From Muraenolepis orangiensis (taxonomy: Eukaryota > Chordata > Actinopteri > Gadiformes > Muraenolepididae): a stretch of 64,000 nt of DNA. How positions within the stretch are numbered: the first letter of the stretch is position 1; every line of letters starts with the position of its first letter. The DNA lies in NCBI GenBank assembly GCA_027704905.1, contig CM051019.1, positions 24,424,038 through 24,488,037 of the forward strand. Direction: 5' to 3'. The position numbers and the translations under genes are program-made. Shown here in pieces: positions 22,099 to 30,407 of the stretch. The notes beneath the pieces are model-generated. The model worked only from the letters and a program-made list of their open reading frames with translations. It was not told where the DNA came from and searched no databases.

Positions 22099-25000
22099 CA
22101 CACACACAACACACAGGTGTTGTGTGGTAAATATTATATCTTTAAGTAAATAGTATATTAGACAGCAAGATAGAATCCACACAATAATAGTATTGTATGA
22201 TTGTATGATATGATAGTATGATTGTACTTATTACTGTAATTATTTTGATACCCTGGAAAACACTGGTTCACACAAACCTCTTGTTGGAAGCTATAGTGTA
22301 ATATATATAATATAGTTTACTTGTTGTAGCATTATTATTAACATAGAACGCCCCCTACGAACCTCAAACCAGATGTTTTTAATGCTATTTTCCAACGATA
22401 CAAAGGAACACAACCCCTTAAGCTGCCTTAGTTTGAGTTTAGTTTTTGAAACTCACAATGGCGGTGTCCTCTGGCGTCTTGTTTCCTGGTGAAGAAGAAA
22501 GCCACGGTGAATGTTTCCATGGTGATACCGGGTGTGTCGATAGACAGTAGACTGGGGTCAATTCTCACCTCTCCTTCTGCACCAGCAAATGAGGAGAACC
22601 AGGGCAACGGTCAGCAAGAGCCCTGTGCCTACCGCCACAACCAGGGCTTCCGGCAATGACGGTATCCCTGTAGTAGCTGCAACACAGAGAGAGTTTCAGT
22701 TGAGTGAAGGAGTTCTGTCAAGGGCGGCGCCGGAGGCTCAGGGGGAAGAGAGGCGGTCATGTGGTTGAATCCCTGGCTGCTCCTAGTGAAGTGTTGAGGT
22801 TCCTTACCTGACCTCACCCTAACGGGACCCGCGGGCTGTTCCCTTGCTGTGGTTGACACCGTTGTCGGCATGTGAATGAGTGGGTGAATGTGTGTGAGTT
22901 GATAAATGTGTGTGAAAAATTGAACTCAAAACAAAACAAAACATCTTGAAAATGTCTACATAATTGAACTTATGTTTACAGTTCAAACTGAACCATGTGG
23001 GATGATTTCATCCTACGTTTGAGGGTGAATACTGTTAGATCGTCAGGTTGCAAACACACTACTAAGTCATATCAGAGTAACGGGGGTGAATGCATGTGAG
23101 TGGGTGAATGTGTATGAGTGCGTGAATGCTTGTGAGTGTGTGAATGCGTGTGAGTGGGTGAATGCGTGTGACTAGATGCATGGATGTGAGTGAGTGAATA
23201 CATGTGAGTCGCTGAATGCGTGAGAGTGGGTGGATGGTGTGAGTGGGTGAAAGCGTGTGAGTGGGTGAATGTGTGTGAGTGGGTGAATGTGTCTGAGTCG
23301 GTGAATAAGTGTGACTGGGAAGATGTGTGTGAGAAGGTGAATGTGTGTGAGTGGATGAATGCCTGTGAGTAAAACTTTTCCTCTTTTCAACTAAATGATA
23401 ACAGAATTATATATACATCTAATGCAAACTAGTTTTGCAGATTTGTTGCAACTTGTTGAGGTTAATAACGTCCGTCCCCAGTCCCTCTGTGGCTGTCAAC
23501 CAGAAGTAGGAAGTGTGACGCTCACCATAGGGGTTACAACACATAAATTCACTCAGAACTGATAGACGGACAGAAAGGTTCCATTTGGAACACAACACAG
23601 CCCAAAGCAAGTTAGAGAAGACATACCTTTCACTGTGTGGTCGGCTACGGTCGGGTTGGATGTGCTTGTGTTAGTTGTGCCTGTGGCTCCGTGTGGATTA
23701 GAAGCAAGGACAGAACAAAGAGAAACACAGAATTAGTATCTTCATCACTCTTTACAACAAATATGACTGAAGGTATCGTTTTGGACAAGATCTAGAGATA
23801 TTTTTTATCTTGTATAAGTTACTGATTAATCACTGAAGTTCATGTCTGAAAGTGAACTCAGAACAAAACAAACCATCTTCAAATGTTAACATAATAGAGC
23901 TCATGTTTACAGTTAAAACTGAACAATGTAGGATGATTTTATCCTACGTTTGTCAGTGATAGATGTTAAATGGTAGATGATAGATGATGTCAGGTTTCAA
24001 ACACACGGTCCTTGACCACAAGGACTTCTACTGCCAAGTCATTTCAGAGTAACAGTGGATTGATAAAGACCACATTTTAAAACACGGCTTCTAAGACAGA
24101 AATTAAATACCTTTCGGAACAGTTGGGCTTGGTTTAGACGTGCTTGTGTAAGTTGTGCCTGCTGCTCCGTGTGGATTAAAACCAAGGACAGAGCAAAGGC
24201 CAAAACAAAGACATGTGGAATCAGTACAGTACAAGGGCAACGGTCAGCAAGACCGCTGTGCCTACCGCCATGCCCAGGACTAACGGCCATGTAGCTGCAA
24301 CACAGAGGGAGTTTCAGTCAAGTGAAGTAGTTCTGTCAAGGGCGGCATATGGTTGAATCCCTGGCTGCTCCTAGTGAAGTGTTGAGGTTCCTGACCTGAC
24401 CTCACCCTGACGGGACCCATATCAGAGTAACGGGGGTGAATGCGCGTGAGTGGTTGGATGGTGTGAGTGGGTGAAAGCGTGTGATTGGGTTGATGGGCTG
24501 TGTGAGTGTGTAAATATGTGTGAGTTTATGAATGCTTGTGAGTGGATAAAAGCGTGTGAGTGGGTGAATGCGTGTTATTGGTTGAATGTGTGTGAGTGGG
24601 TGAATGTGTGTGAATGGGTTATTGCGTGTGAGTGGGTAAATGCGTGTGAGTGGGCCAATGCGGTTGAGTGGGCCAATGCCTGTGAGTGGGTGAATAACTG
24701 TGAGTGGATGAATGCCTGTGAGTGGGTGGATGCGTGTGAGTGGGTAAATGCATGTGAGTGGGTGAATGCATATGAGTGGGTGGTTGTGTGTCAGTGGTTG
24801 AATGTGTGTCAGTGGTTGAATATGGGTGAGTGGGTGAATGTGTCTAAGTGGGTGAATGCGTGTGACTGGGTGCATGGATGTGAGTGAGTGAATGCATGTG
24901 AGTCGGTGAATGCGTGAGAGTGGGTGGATGGTGTGAGTGGGTGAAAGTGTGTGAGTGGGTGAATGTGTGTGAGTGGGTGAATGCCTGTGAGTAAAACTTT

Positions 25001-28000
25001 TCCTCTTTTCAACTAAATGATAACAGAATTATATATACATCTAATGCAAACTAGTTTTGCAGATGTGTTGCAACTTGTTGAGGTTAATAACGTCCGTCCC
25101 CAGTCCCTCTGTGGCTGTCAACCAGAAGTAGGAAGTGTGACGCTCGCCAGAGGGGTTTCAACACATAAATTCACTCAGAACTGATAGACAAAAAGGTGCC
25201 ACTGAAGGTATCGTTTTGGACAAGATCTAGAGATATTTTTTATCTTGTATAAGTTACTGATTAATCACTGAAGTTCATGTCTAAATTGAGCTCATGTTTA
25301 ATTAAAACTGAACAGGAGGATGATTTCATCATACGTTTGTCAGTGATAGATGTTAAATGGTAGATGATAGATGATGTCAGGTTTCAAACACACGTTCCTT
25401 GACCACAAGGACTTCCACTACCAAGTCATATCAGAGTAACAGTGGATTGATAAAGACGACATTTTGAAACACGGCTCCACAAGACAGAAATTAAATACCT
25501 TTCGGAACAGTTGTGCTTGGTTTAGACGTGCTTGTGTAAGTTGGGCCTGCTGCTCCTTGTGGATTAAAACCAAGAACAGAGCAAAGGCCAAAACAAAGAC
25601 ACGTGGAATCAGTACAGTACTAGGGCAACGGTCAGCAAGACCGCTGTGCCTACCGCCACGCCCAGGACTAACAGCCATGTAGCTGCAACACAGAGGGAGT
25701 TTCAGTTAAGTGAAGGAGTTCTGTCAAGGGCGGCGCCGGAGGCTCAGGGGGAAGAGAGGCGGTCATGTGGTTGAATCCCTGGCTGGTCCTAGTGAAGTGT
25801 TGAGGTTCCTGACCTGACCTCACCCTAACGGGACCCGCGGGCTGTTCCCTTGCGTGGTTGACACCGTTGTCTGACATGTGAATGAGTGGGTGAATGCGTG
25901 TTAGTTGGTGAATGCGTGTGAGTGGGTGGACGTCTAAAATTTTACTCAAAACAAAACAAAACATCTTGAAAATGTTTACATAATTGAACTTATGTTTACA
26001 GTTAAAGCTGAACCATGTGGGATGATTTCATCCTACGTTTGAGGGTGAAAACTGTTAGATTGTCAGGTTGCAAACACACTACCAAGTCACATCAGAGTAA
26101 CGGGGGTGAATGCGTGTGAGTGGGTTGATGCGTGTGAGTGGACGGATGCGTGTGAGTGTGTAAATGTTTGTGAGTCGGTGAATGCTTGTGAGTGGGTGAA
26201 AGCGTGTGAGTTGGTGAATGCGTGTTATTGGGTGAATGCGTGTGAGTGGGTGAATGTGTGTGAATGGGTTATTGTGTGTGAGTGGGTATATGTGTGTGAG
26301 TGGGCCAATGCGGTTGAGTGGGGGAATGCATGTGAGTCGGTGAATACGTGTGAGTGGGTGAATGCCTGTGAGTGGATGAATGCCTGTGAATGGGTGGATG
26401 CGTGTTAGTGGGTGGATGCGTGTGAGTGGGTGAATAAGTGTGAGTGGGTAATTGCGAGTAAATGCGTGTGAGTGGATGAATGCCTGTGAATGGGTGAATG
26501 TGTGTTAATGGGTGAATGTGTGTGAGTGGTTGAATAAGCGTGAGTGGGTAATTGCGAGTAAATGTGTGTGATTGGGTAAATGCATGTGAGTAGCTGAATG
26601 TGTGTGAATGGGTGATGGTCTCTTCATGAACACTTCTAAAACTCTTCCTCATTTCAACTAAATGATAACAGAATGAATCTACATCTAACGCCAACTAGTT
26701 TTCCAGATTCGTTGCAACTTGTGGTTGATAACGTCCGTCCCCAGTCCCTCTGTGGCTGTCAACCAGAAGTAGGAAGTGTGACACTCACCATAGGGGTTAC
26801 AACACATAACTTTAGATGATTTTACGATGTTGATGATTTATGATTATAAGTCCACACGGTATCACTGATAGGCAGACAGAAAGGTTCCATTTGGAACACA
26901 ACACAGCCCAAAGCAAGTTAGAGAAGACATACCTTTCACTGTGTGGTCGGCTACGGTCGGGTTGGATGTGCTTGTGTTAGTTGTGCCTGTGAATCATTAG
27001 TATCATTAGTAATTAGTATCTTCATCACTCTTTACAACAAATATGACTGAAGATATCGTTTTGGACAAGATATGGACATTTTTTTTATCTTGTATAAGTT
27101 AATAACTAAGATAAATAACTGAAGTTCATGTCTAACAGTGAACTCAGAACAAAACAAACCATCTTCAAATGTTAACAAAGGTAAAAACAAAGACACGTGG
27201 AATCAGTACAGTACTGTAACAACTTGTGATCTTTATCACATCTTTAGCAGATTCATGAGATTAATTATTTCACTAATTATTAAAGAAAACTCTCCATTTA
27301 GCTTTTAATTTATTCAACATGTATTTTTTCAAAAACATAAAACCAATTGTTAACTAATTAAGGGAATTAGTTTCTCTGCGCCTTCCTTGAAATCCTGTGG
27401 GACCAGGTGAGTCCAGCACCCGGGAGGACCAGGTGAGTCCAGCACCCAGGAGGACCAGGTGAGTCCAGCACCCGGGAGGACCAGGTGAGTCCAGCACCCA
27501 GGAGGACCAGGTGAGTCCAGCACCCGGGAGGACCAGGTGAGTCCAGCTGACCAGCAGGAAGACAGACCCCCCCCCCCTCCCCTTTCCACAAATCAATCTC
27601 TCACTCTCTTTCTGTGTTTGCCAGAATCCAATATAAAACCTCAGTCATGAGTGTGACCAACTGAGAAGCAGCAGGCCCCCCAAACACCAGCCATGTCTTA
27701 GCCTTGGTTTATGGAGGCCCCTACGGGCAGAACATGTTCATGGGGACCAGGACAATCAAATGAGAACCTTGGCTGGGGCAACGTTTACATTTACGCCTGG
27801 AGATCACCTTAAGGGACCCTCACATGTAGGCTAAAACATTAAAAAGATTGAAACTTAGTAATACGTTTGGGTTCAATGGATTGAACCCCAAAGTGTACAT
27901 TTAGGTAAATAGATTAAAATATAATTACTTACTTATTAGTTTTAGGTCATACCATGCCCGATCGACGTATTGTTCCAATGGTGGGTACTGTCTGCAGGTG

Positions 28001-28396
28001 TAATAACCTTCATATTTCTTACCCATCTTCTTTATGACCAGAGAACACTCCTCTGTAACACATAGTCTCTTCACGGGGTCATTGGTAACGTTCCCTCTAT
28101 TAAGCGATGTTTCAACCTTTCCATTCTTACTTAACAGCCAGTCAACTGAAGAACAGTCATTTTGAGCCCCACCACACGGTAGAGAGACACAACCTCCAGC
28201 TCTGACCTCTGTTGTTGTTGGTCTTGCAAAATCATAGTCAGATACTTTGAGACATTCCTCTTTGTTTTTAAGTGTATCTGTGAGAAAGAGAGCATTCAGC
28301 TATGTAATGGGTAACACTTTTTACAACAAGGGAACATGAATTAGCTTCAGTATATTTAAAGTTGTTCTTACCTTTGCATGACGTGGAACCGGACAT
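14396..28396 (-). CDS. Receptor R2: Ig V / stalk / TM / ITIM inhibitory receptor, full gene model
   Basis: The minus-strand exons in order are 28372-28396, 27933-28277 (Ig V), 26933-26986 and 25499-25546 (stalk), 24111-24158 and 23627-23680 (stalk), 22569-22676 (TM), 22457-22485, 21499-21591 and 14396-14500. All exons up to the TM are phase 1-1, the 29-bp exon goes from phase 1 to 0, and the last two are phase 0, so the model joins without a frame break. Tyrosine motifs LMYASI, VIYASV and ATYATV give an inhibitory-type tail, which would recruit SH2 phosphatases. The Ig domain resembles an expanded, unnamed teleost Ig family with SLVIKK and a YxC-RQ end. A signal peptide exon was not found. 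The last intron holds the nested transposons at 15.1-21.5 kb. The gene name is unknown; related mammalian types are CD300 and pIgR-like receptors. Confidence 0.65.
14501..15079. other. Part of the last R2 intron, nothing else recognised
   Basis: No exon is recognisable. A segment with GATTTCACTATATAGTCCTC near 14910 is shared with the 60-bp tandem array at 54425-54655. Confidence 0.4.
15080..15303 (+). mobile_element. Left LTR of gypsy element 1
   Basis: This segment begins with sequence shared with the right LTR (TTACAGACGGTCC, GGTCCCTTGTACCAGTGC). It contains TAAATAAAGTG, a possible polyadenylation signal. The exact right border is uncertain. Confidence 0.55.
15389..15902 (+). pseudogene. 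Gypsy 1 gag, 5' part
   Basis: An open frame from 15389 (MAPVNVIAECPTEHWDYV) encodes a gag-like segment up to ELRKYLTRA. A frameshift at about 15705 moves it to another frame that reads NDVLAAMKALALRAEN and GQADTCKYGM, where a LINE interrupts it. The pattern matches gag of fish and cnidarian gypsy elements. Confidence 0.65.
16020..17459 (+). CDS. LINE reverse transcriptase, C-terminal ORF
   Basis: This is an open frame of about 479 codons. It has the order of a non-LTR RT: KAAGPDGVSPRVLK, VPKKARPSTSNDYRPVALTS, a FFDFSSAFNTI palm motif, GAPEGTVLSTFLF, and a catalytic FSDD (residues 246-249, Ser instead of the usual Ala), followed by the thumb segment and a YNSSTSGRERDS end. The endonuclease half is absent. 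A short deletion after ELN removes part of the MQLN segment seen in copy 2. It was probably never active at this site. Confidence 0.75.
   Translation: MTLPAPTHGSHTFTAEQVRKVLCRLHPDKAAGPDGVSPRVLKTCAAQLSGVLQYIFNLSMRLERVPVLWKTSCLVPVPKKARPSTSNDYRPVALTSHVAKSFERLVLTLLRPLVRSSLDPLQFAYQPKLGVEDAIIFLLHLAYAHLDRPGSTVRIMFFDFSSAFNTIRPALLGSKLTAMKVDSSLVSWITDYLTGRPQFVRLQDCVSDTVVSSTGAPEGTVLSTFLFTLYTSDFKYNSVSCHLQKFSDDSAVVGCVSEGNDEEYRGVVDSFVEWCELNKTKEMVVDFRRRKSTPTPISIKGVSAEAVQEYKYLGVHLDNKLVWAKNSEAVYKMGQSRLYFLRRLRSFNVCNKMLNVFYQSVVASAIFSGVVCWGSRLRSADANKISRIVRKAGAVLGVQLDSLLVVSERRMLRKLRSILDNNSHPLHQVLTSYRSTFSNRLIPPRCTTERHRKSFLPVAIRLYNSSTSGRERDSGDSVT
17624..20102 (-). mobile_element. TIR DNA element with a FEN/XPG-like nuclease ORF
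   Basis: The element is 2,479 bp. Terminal inverted repeats begin TAGTCCTGCGGCATAG on the left and TAGCCCAGCGGCATAG on the right and extend with interruptions over about 170 bp (shared CCAATTGTTCAAATTGTTCT, GGCACACATGTAGATTAATA). It is flanked by TAC on both sides (17621-17623 and 20103-20105). The related LINE at 57381-57383 has a single TAC at the same place, showing a 3-bp target duplication. The only ORF is on the minus strand. Academ-type transposons are known to have 3-4 bp duplications and, in one lineage, an XPG-like nuclease; assignment here is inference. Confidence 0.8.
18430..19768 (-). CDS. Putative FEN1/XPG-like (PIN-superfamily) nuclease with Cys-rich C-terminus
   Basis: This is an open minus-strand exon after a TTTTTTAG acceptor, ending at TAG 18430. 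Features in order are LGSKSDLLVCL; LVWDSYRADSLKASTREQRG (like the DG..P..K...R..R of FEN1); EEADTRMMLHVA (like the EAEA acid cluster); VRTVDTDVVVLAV (like TEDSD); YRYIAAHEIASSLG; FHAITGCDTVSAFVGHGKK (like LLGCDY..I.GIG.K); and about 14 Cys in the last 40 residues (CGCKKGCRNRCKCKK), a likely zinc cluster. All acidic positions expected of a two-metal nuclease are present. The N-terminal domains are missing, since upstream sequence meets the TIR within 400 bp. The protein family is known to me only as uncharacterised fish and invertebrate proteins; the nuclease call is from motif order, not a search. Confidence 0.65.
20367..20900 (+). pseudogene. Gypsy 1 gag, 3' part with zinc knuckle
   Basis: The frame KCTKAECDQVND...LLGEKNQDM, stop, then YIEAKESGKRSASRLLDP and a zinc knuckle CIYCGKVGHSKLPQ (the last Cys position has been lost) continues the gag left at 15902. 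A second Cys pair (KKCRKCGCQNHL) follows in another frame. Confidence 0.65.
20903..21367 (+). pseudogene. Gypsy 1 reverse transcriptase fragment
   Basis: The pieces TFINPWGRYRYLSAPQGY and TKCVDDTLLWSDTIEGS then LNPEKFVFNAP are RT palm motifs of a Ty3/gypsy RT in two frames. The catalytic VDDTLLW is present, but the preceding and following domains are gone. Confidence 0.65.
21364..21455 (+). mobile_element. Right LTR of gypsy element 1, truncated
   Basis: About 90 bp match the start of the left LTR (CTCCCTTACAGACGGTCC, GTCCCTTGTACCAGTGCGCA), after which similarity stops. Confidence 0.6.
21499..21591 (-). CDS. R2 cytoplasmic exon with ITIM
   Basis: This 93-bp exon has acceptor CGTCACAG and donor CAGCAG|GTAAAC, phase 0-0. 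It encodes SLSAEGHLDGG, LMYASIVL and TEGQRTVDPSQQ. LMYASI fits the ITIM consensus (L-x-Y-x-x-I). The phase matches the 29-bp exon before it and the last exon at 14500. It starts only 44 bp from the truncated gypsy LTR. Confidence 0.65.
22010..22116. repeat. (AC)n microsatellite
   Basis: About 100 bp of AC repeat with few interruptions lies in the intron between the R2 exons at 21591 and 22457. Confidence 0.95.
22457..22485 (-). CDS. R2 29-bp cytoplasmic exon
   Basis: The acceptor is CTTCTTCACCAG and the donor ATT|GTGAGT. It takes phase 1 from the TM exon and leaves phase 0, encoding NKTPEDTAI. If not spliced at GTGAGT it would read through to VSFKN and a TAA at 22439. The homologous exons at 7693, 35484, 38479, 40544 and 52946 have the same 29-bp spacing to GTGAGT. 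Confidence 0.55.
22569..22676 (-). CDS. R2 transmembrane exon (type 1, complete)
   Basis: This 108-bp phase 1-1 exon has acceptor GCTACTACAG-proximal TTGCAG and donor GAG|GTGAGA. It encodes TTGIPSLPEAL, then the hydrophobic segment VVAVGTGLLLTVALVLLICW and a CRRR stop-transfer. It is the only complete type 1 TM exon in the window; three relatives end in TGA right after the membrane span. Confidence 0.65.
22725..22860. repeat. SINE-like segment (copy 3)
   Basis: This is the same segment as 769-905, again just upstream of a TM exon in minus-strand sense. Confidence 0.35.
23085..23370. repeat. 18-bp minisatellite
   Basis: About 16 imperfect units lie in the intron between R2 stalk B (23627) and the TM exon (22676). 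Confidence 0.8.
23627..23680 (-). CDS. R2 stalk exon B
   Basis: This 54-bp phase 1-1 Thr/Ser-rich stalk exon is immediately upstream of the TM exon in R2. Splice sites are CACAG and G|GTATGT. Confidence 0.55.
24111..24158 (-). CDS. R2 stalk exon A (second cassette)
   Basis: This 48-bp phase 1-1 stalk exon (TNTSTSKPS-type) has a CAGCAG acceptor and G|GTATTT donor. Confidence 0.5.
24221..24294 (-). CDS. R2 alternative tail-less TM exon 1
   Basis: This 74-bp exon follows TGTGTTGCAG. It encodes WPLVLGMAVGTAVLLTVALV, then LY and TGA. It lies between two stalk exons. Inclusion would end the protein after the membrane span, removing all ITIMs. Confidence 0.45.
24430..24990. repeat. 18-bp minisatellite
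   Basis: About 31 units of the same family as 1130-2020 are present. Parts of 24780-24890 are nearly the same as 1200-1320, suggesting copying between R1 and R2. Confidence 0.85.
25499..25546 (-). CDS. R2 stalk exon A (first cassette)
   Basis: This 48-bp phase 1-1 stalk exon, with PTYTSTSKPSTTVPK-type residues, follows the alternative TM exon at 25609-25682 in minus-strand sense. Confidence 0.5.
25609..25682 (-). CDS. R2 alternative tail-less TM exon 2
   Basis: This exon has the same structure as 24221-24294: a strong acceptor, a hydrophobic core GVAVGTAVLLTVALVLY, then a stop at 25609-25611. Confidence 0.45.
25730..25875. repeat. SINE-like segment (copy 4)
   Basis: This copy of the segment at 769-905 is next to the TM exon at 25682. 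A shortened copy is at 24345-24420. Confidence 0.35.
26105..26610. repeat. 18-bp minisatellite
   Basis: About 28 imperfect units lie between stalk B (26933) and the alternative TM exon (25682) of R2. Confidence 0.85.
26933..26986 (-). CDS. R2 stalk exon B (first after the Ig exon)
   Basis: This 54-bp phase 1-1 stalk exon has an intact donor. On the acceptor side the usual pyrimidine tract has been replaced (AATCATTAG region), leaving CACAG, so its splicing may be weak. Confidence 0.45.
27403..27547. repeat. 26-bp splice-donor-like minisatellite, ~5.5 units
   Basis: Each unit starts AGGTGAGTCCAGCACCC on the plus strand. The array lies in the R2 intron just after the Ig exon in minus-strand sense. 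Confidence 0.9.
27933..28277 (-). CDS. R2 V-type immunoglobulin exon, open
   Basis: This 345-bp phase 1-1 exon has acceptor TTTCTGTGAG complement (CTCACAG) and donor A|GTAAGT. Residues in order are TLKNKEECLKV; TEVRAGGCVSLPC (B-strand Cys); GGAQNDCSSVDWLLS (core Trp); GNVTNDPVKRLCVTEECS; LVIKKMG; YEGYYTCRQY (F-strand Cys); and WYDLKLI (G strand). At least four Cys beyond the canonical pair suggest extra disulphides, as in CD300/pIgR-like V domains. It is open throughout, unlike the R1 copy. Confidence 0.75.
28372..28396 (-). CDS. R2 25-bp 5' exon with ATG
   Basis: This exon encodes MSGSTSCK and ends in phase 1 at AAAG|GTAAGA, joining in frame to the Ig exon 94 bp downstream. Equivalents are at 34092-34116 and 59858-59882. 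It is too short and polar to be a signal peptide. Either the ATG is internal to a longer exon, or the leader is elsewhere and obscured by microsatellite expansion. Confidence 0.4.
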
Positions 28397-28520
28397 ATCT
28401 ATATATATATATTTATCTATCCGTCTATCTGTCTGTCTGTCTCACACTTTATGTCTGTGCGTGTCTTTCTCTATATATGTATCTGTGTGTCTGTCTCTCT
28501 ATATGTATCTGTCTGTCTGG
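28390..28520. repeat. (TATC/TGTC)n microsatellite
   Basis: This tract of TATC and TGTC tetranucleotides lies upstream of R2, matching 34117-34335 and 59701-59845 at the same place in R3 and R6. Confidence 0.85.
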
Positions 28521-28630
28521 TAACTCCAACTACTGCTCACTGTGGAGAGAAGGCTTCTTTCAGAGAGAACTCTGTCACTTCCTCAAACCTGTACTCTACT
28601 CTCTTTTCACACAAGATCTTATCTGGTAGA

Positions 28631-28668
<38 letters not shown>
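28631..28668. repeat. (AC)n microsatellite
   Basis: This short AC run is followed by the dispersed segment GGACATATTTGGGCATATC. Confidence 0.9.
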
Positions 28669-28669
<1 letters not shown>

Positions 28670-28850
28670 TCCATTAGATGGACATATTTGGGCATATCAA
28701 AACATTTCCTAGTTGTTGATGTCATCAGTGATCAGCTACCTGGGCGAGGGCTGGGGATACGGTGACAGGCATGCGGGACGTGATAAGGGGGCGTGGCTAC
28801 CTGGGCGAGGACTGTGAACGCGGGGAGGCAGAACTGCCAACCCTGACGTC

Positions 28851-29757
28851 AAGTCAAGTCAAGTTTATTGTCACATCAAAGTTATACAAGCATAAGCAAT
28901 GGGTGAAAATCGTATATGCAATACCCGACGACAGACAGCAGTTCATAATAATAATAATAGAATAAAAAATATGTAAAAAGTACAAACTGTATAAAGTTAG
29001 ATATATAAAAATAGTGCATATATAAAATGCAATATATTAGCACAGAAAAAGAGCAATATATATATATAAATCAATGTAATAAAATATACATTGTTATATG
29101 CTGAACACCCTTGTTCAGCAGCCTGATGGCCTGATTGTGGAAGCTATCTCTGAGTCTATTTGATACCACTTGATACTGCGGTATCGCCTGGCTGACGGTA
29201 ACAGTGAGTACAGTTCGTGGCTGTAGGGCAATGTCTTTATGATGCGTTTGGCCTTGGCCACGCACCACTGGTTGTAAATGTCCAGGAGGGAGGGGAGCTC
29301 ACCTCCAACGATATACTGGGCCGTCCCACCACCCTTTGAAGCGCTCTGCGCTCCAGTGCGGTGCAGTTCCCGTACCGGGCGGTGATCCACCCTGTAAGAA
29401 CACTCAATTGTGCCGGTGTAGAATGTTCTCAGGATGCGGGGGCCCATGCTGAATTTCCTCAGACGCCTGAGGAAATACAGGCGTTGTTGGGCCCTTTTCA
29501 CCACGTGTGTGGTGTGCGTGGACCATGTGAGGTCCTCGGAGATGTGCACGCCGAGGAACTTGAAGCTGCTGACCCTCTCTACTGCAACACCGTCGCTGGA
29601 GATAGGGCCGTGCTCTCCTCTCTGCTGCCTGTAGTCCACGATCAGCTCCTTGGTCTTCTTGACGTTGAGGGCGAGGCTGTTCTCCTGGCACCACTGCTCC
29701 AGTGATCCATTCTCCTCCCTGTAGGCTGTCTCGTCGTCGCCGGCGATCAGGCCCTAG
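28851..29757 (-). mobile_element. Rex1/L2-type LINE fragment
   Basis: The minus strand encodes the C-terminal part of a non-LTR RT: VERVSSFKFLGVHISEDLTW, VVKRAQQRLYFLRRLRKF, MGPRILRTFYTGTIE, a frameshift, TAQYIVGGELPSLLDIY, RIIKTL. The 3' UTR ends in a TCAAGTCAAG-rich tail at 28851. The 5' end at about 29757 is truncated. Two related fragments are at 37255-37545 and 42264-42552. Confidence 0.75.
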
Positions 29758-29784
29758 GTGTCTGTGCTACATTTGGGTCCAAAC

Positions 29785-30000
29785 GTAATTTGTGACCAGC
29801 AGCTGCTAAAGTACACATCAGCTTGTCATGTCAGTGGAAAGCCAGCCCTCTACATACACTAGCTGCTATACAAGTCTACCTTCCCCCTAGTCGATATGCG
29901 GCCATTCAAGAAAGTATTAAAAAAAAGAAGTAATTTTTTAAATATATTGTTTATATGATTTAAATTACAACTACATCACCCTTGCTATGAGAACTAACTT
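29785..30000. repeat. Truncated copy of the receptor-tail block
   Basis: The segment with CAGCTTGTCATGTCAGTGGA and CTAGCTGCTATACAAGTCTA matches 7965-8090, 35990-36120 and 40800-40930. The part that would carry the tail exon is missing, replaced by the LINE. Confidence 0.7.
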
Positions 30001-30029
30001 TTATTCTAGCTTGCTAGTTTTCCATTTTC

Positions 30030-30190
30030 CCATTATTCTTCTTCTTCTTCTTCTTCTTCTTCTTATTATTATTATTATCATTATTATTATCATTATTATC
30101 ATTATTATTATTACTATTATTATATAATTATATTTTTAATTATTATTAATGTTCTTTCTTTCCCCATTATTATTATTATTATTATTAAAA
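30030..30190. repeat. (CTT)n/(TTA)n microsatellite
   Basis: This compound trinucleotide tract matches the one upstream of the TM exon at 8490-8695. Confidence 0.9.
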
Positions 30191-30299
30191 TCAAGAAGGA
30201 AGGAACACAGAACGGTGGCCCAACAGGCAGATTGCAGATTGCAAACAGTAATCAGACAGACAGAGGCTAACAAGATGGCGGTAGGCGGTCTCTCCTCAC

Positions 30300-30407
30300 C
30301 TCTCGTCCTCCACCAGCCAACGAGGCGGAGCAGAACCACCAGGGTGAGGACGATGAAGCCCAGCAGCACCGCCACATGCAGCAGGACCCCAGGTCCCCAC
30401 GTCACCG
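30300..30407 (-). CDS. Receptor R3 TM exon, type 2
   Basis: This 108-bp phase 1-1 exon has acceptor GATGTCTTGCAG and donor AGAG|GTGAGG. It encodes VTWGPGVLLHVAVLLGFIV, LTLVVLLRLVGW and a basic WRTR end. Downstream the tail block is truncated at about 29785, so R3 lacks a recognisable tail exon in place and may be broken. Confidence 0.6.

Noticed and set aside
28537..28725. Frame ending EKRVEYRFEEVTEFSLKEAF as a leader or first exon of R2
   Set aside because: It runs out of an (AC)n tract, has no signal-peptide character and stops before the 25-bp exon. It could be 5' UTR at most.
29404..29705. Other-frame open stretches opposite the LINE at 28851-29757
   Set aside because: They are shadows of the RT frame, without motifs.
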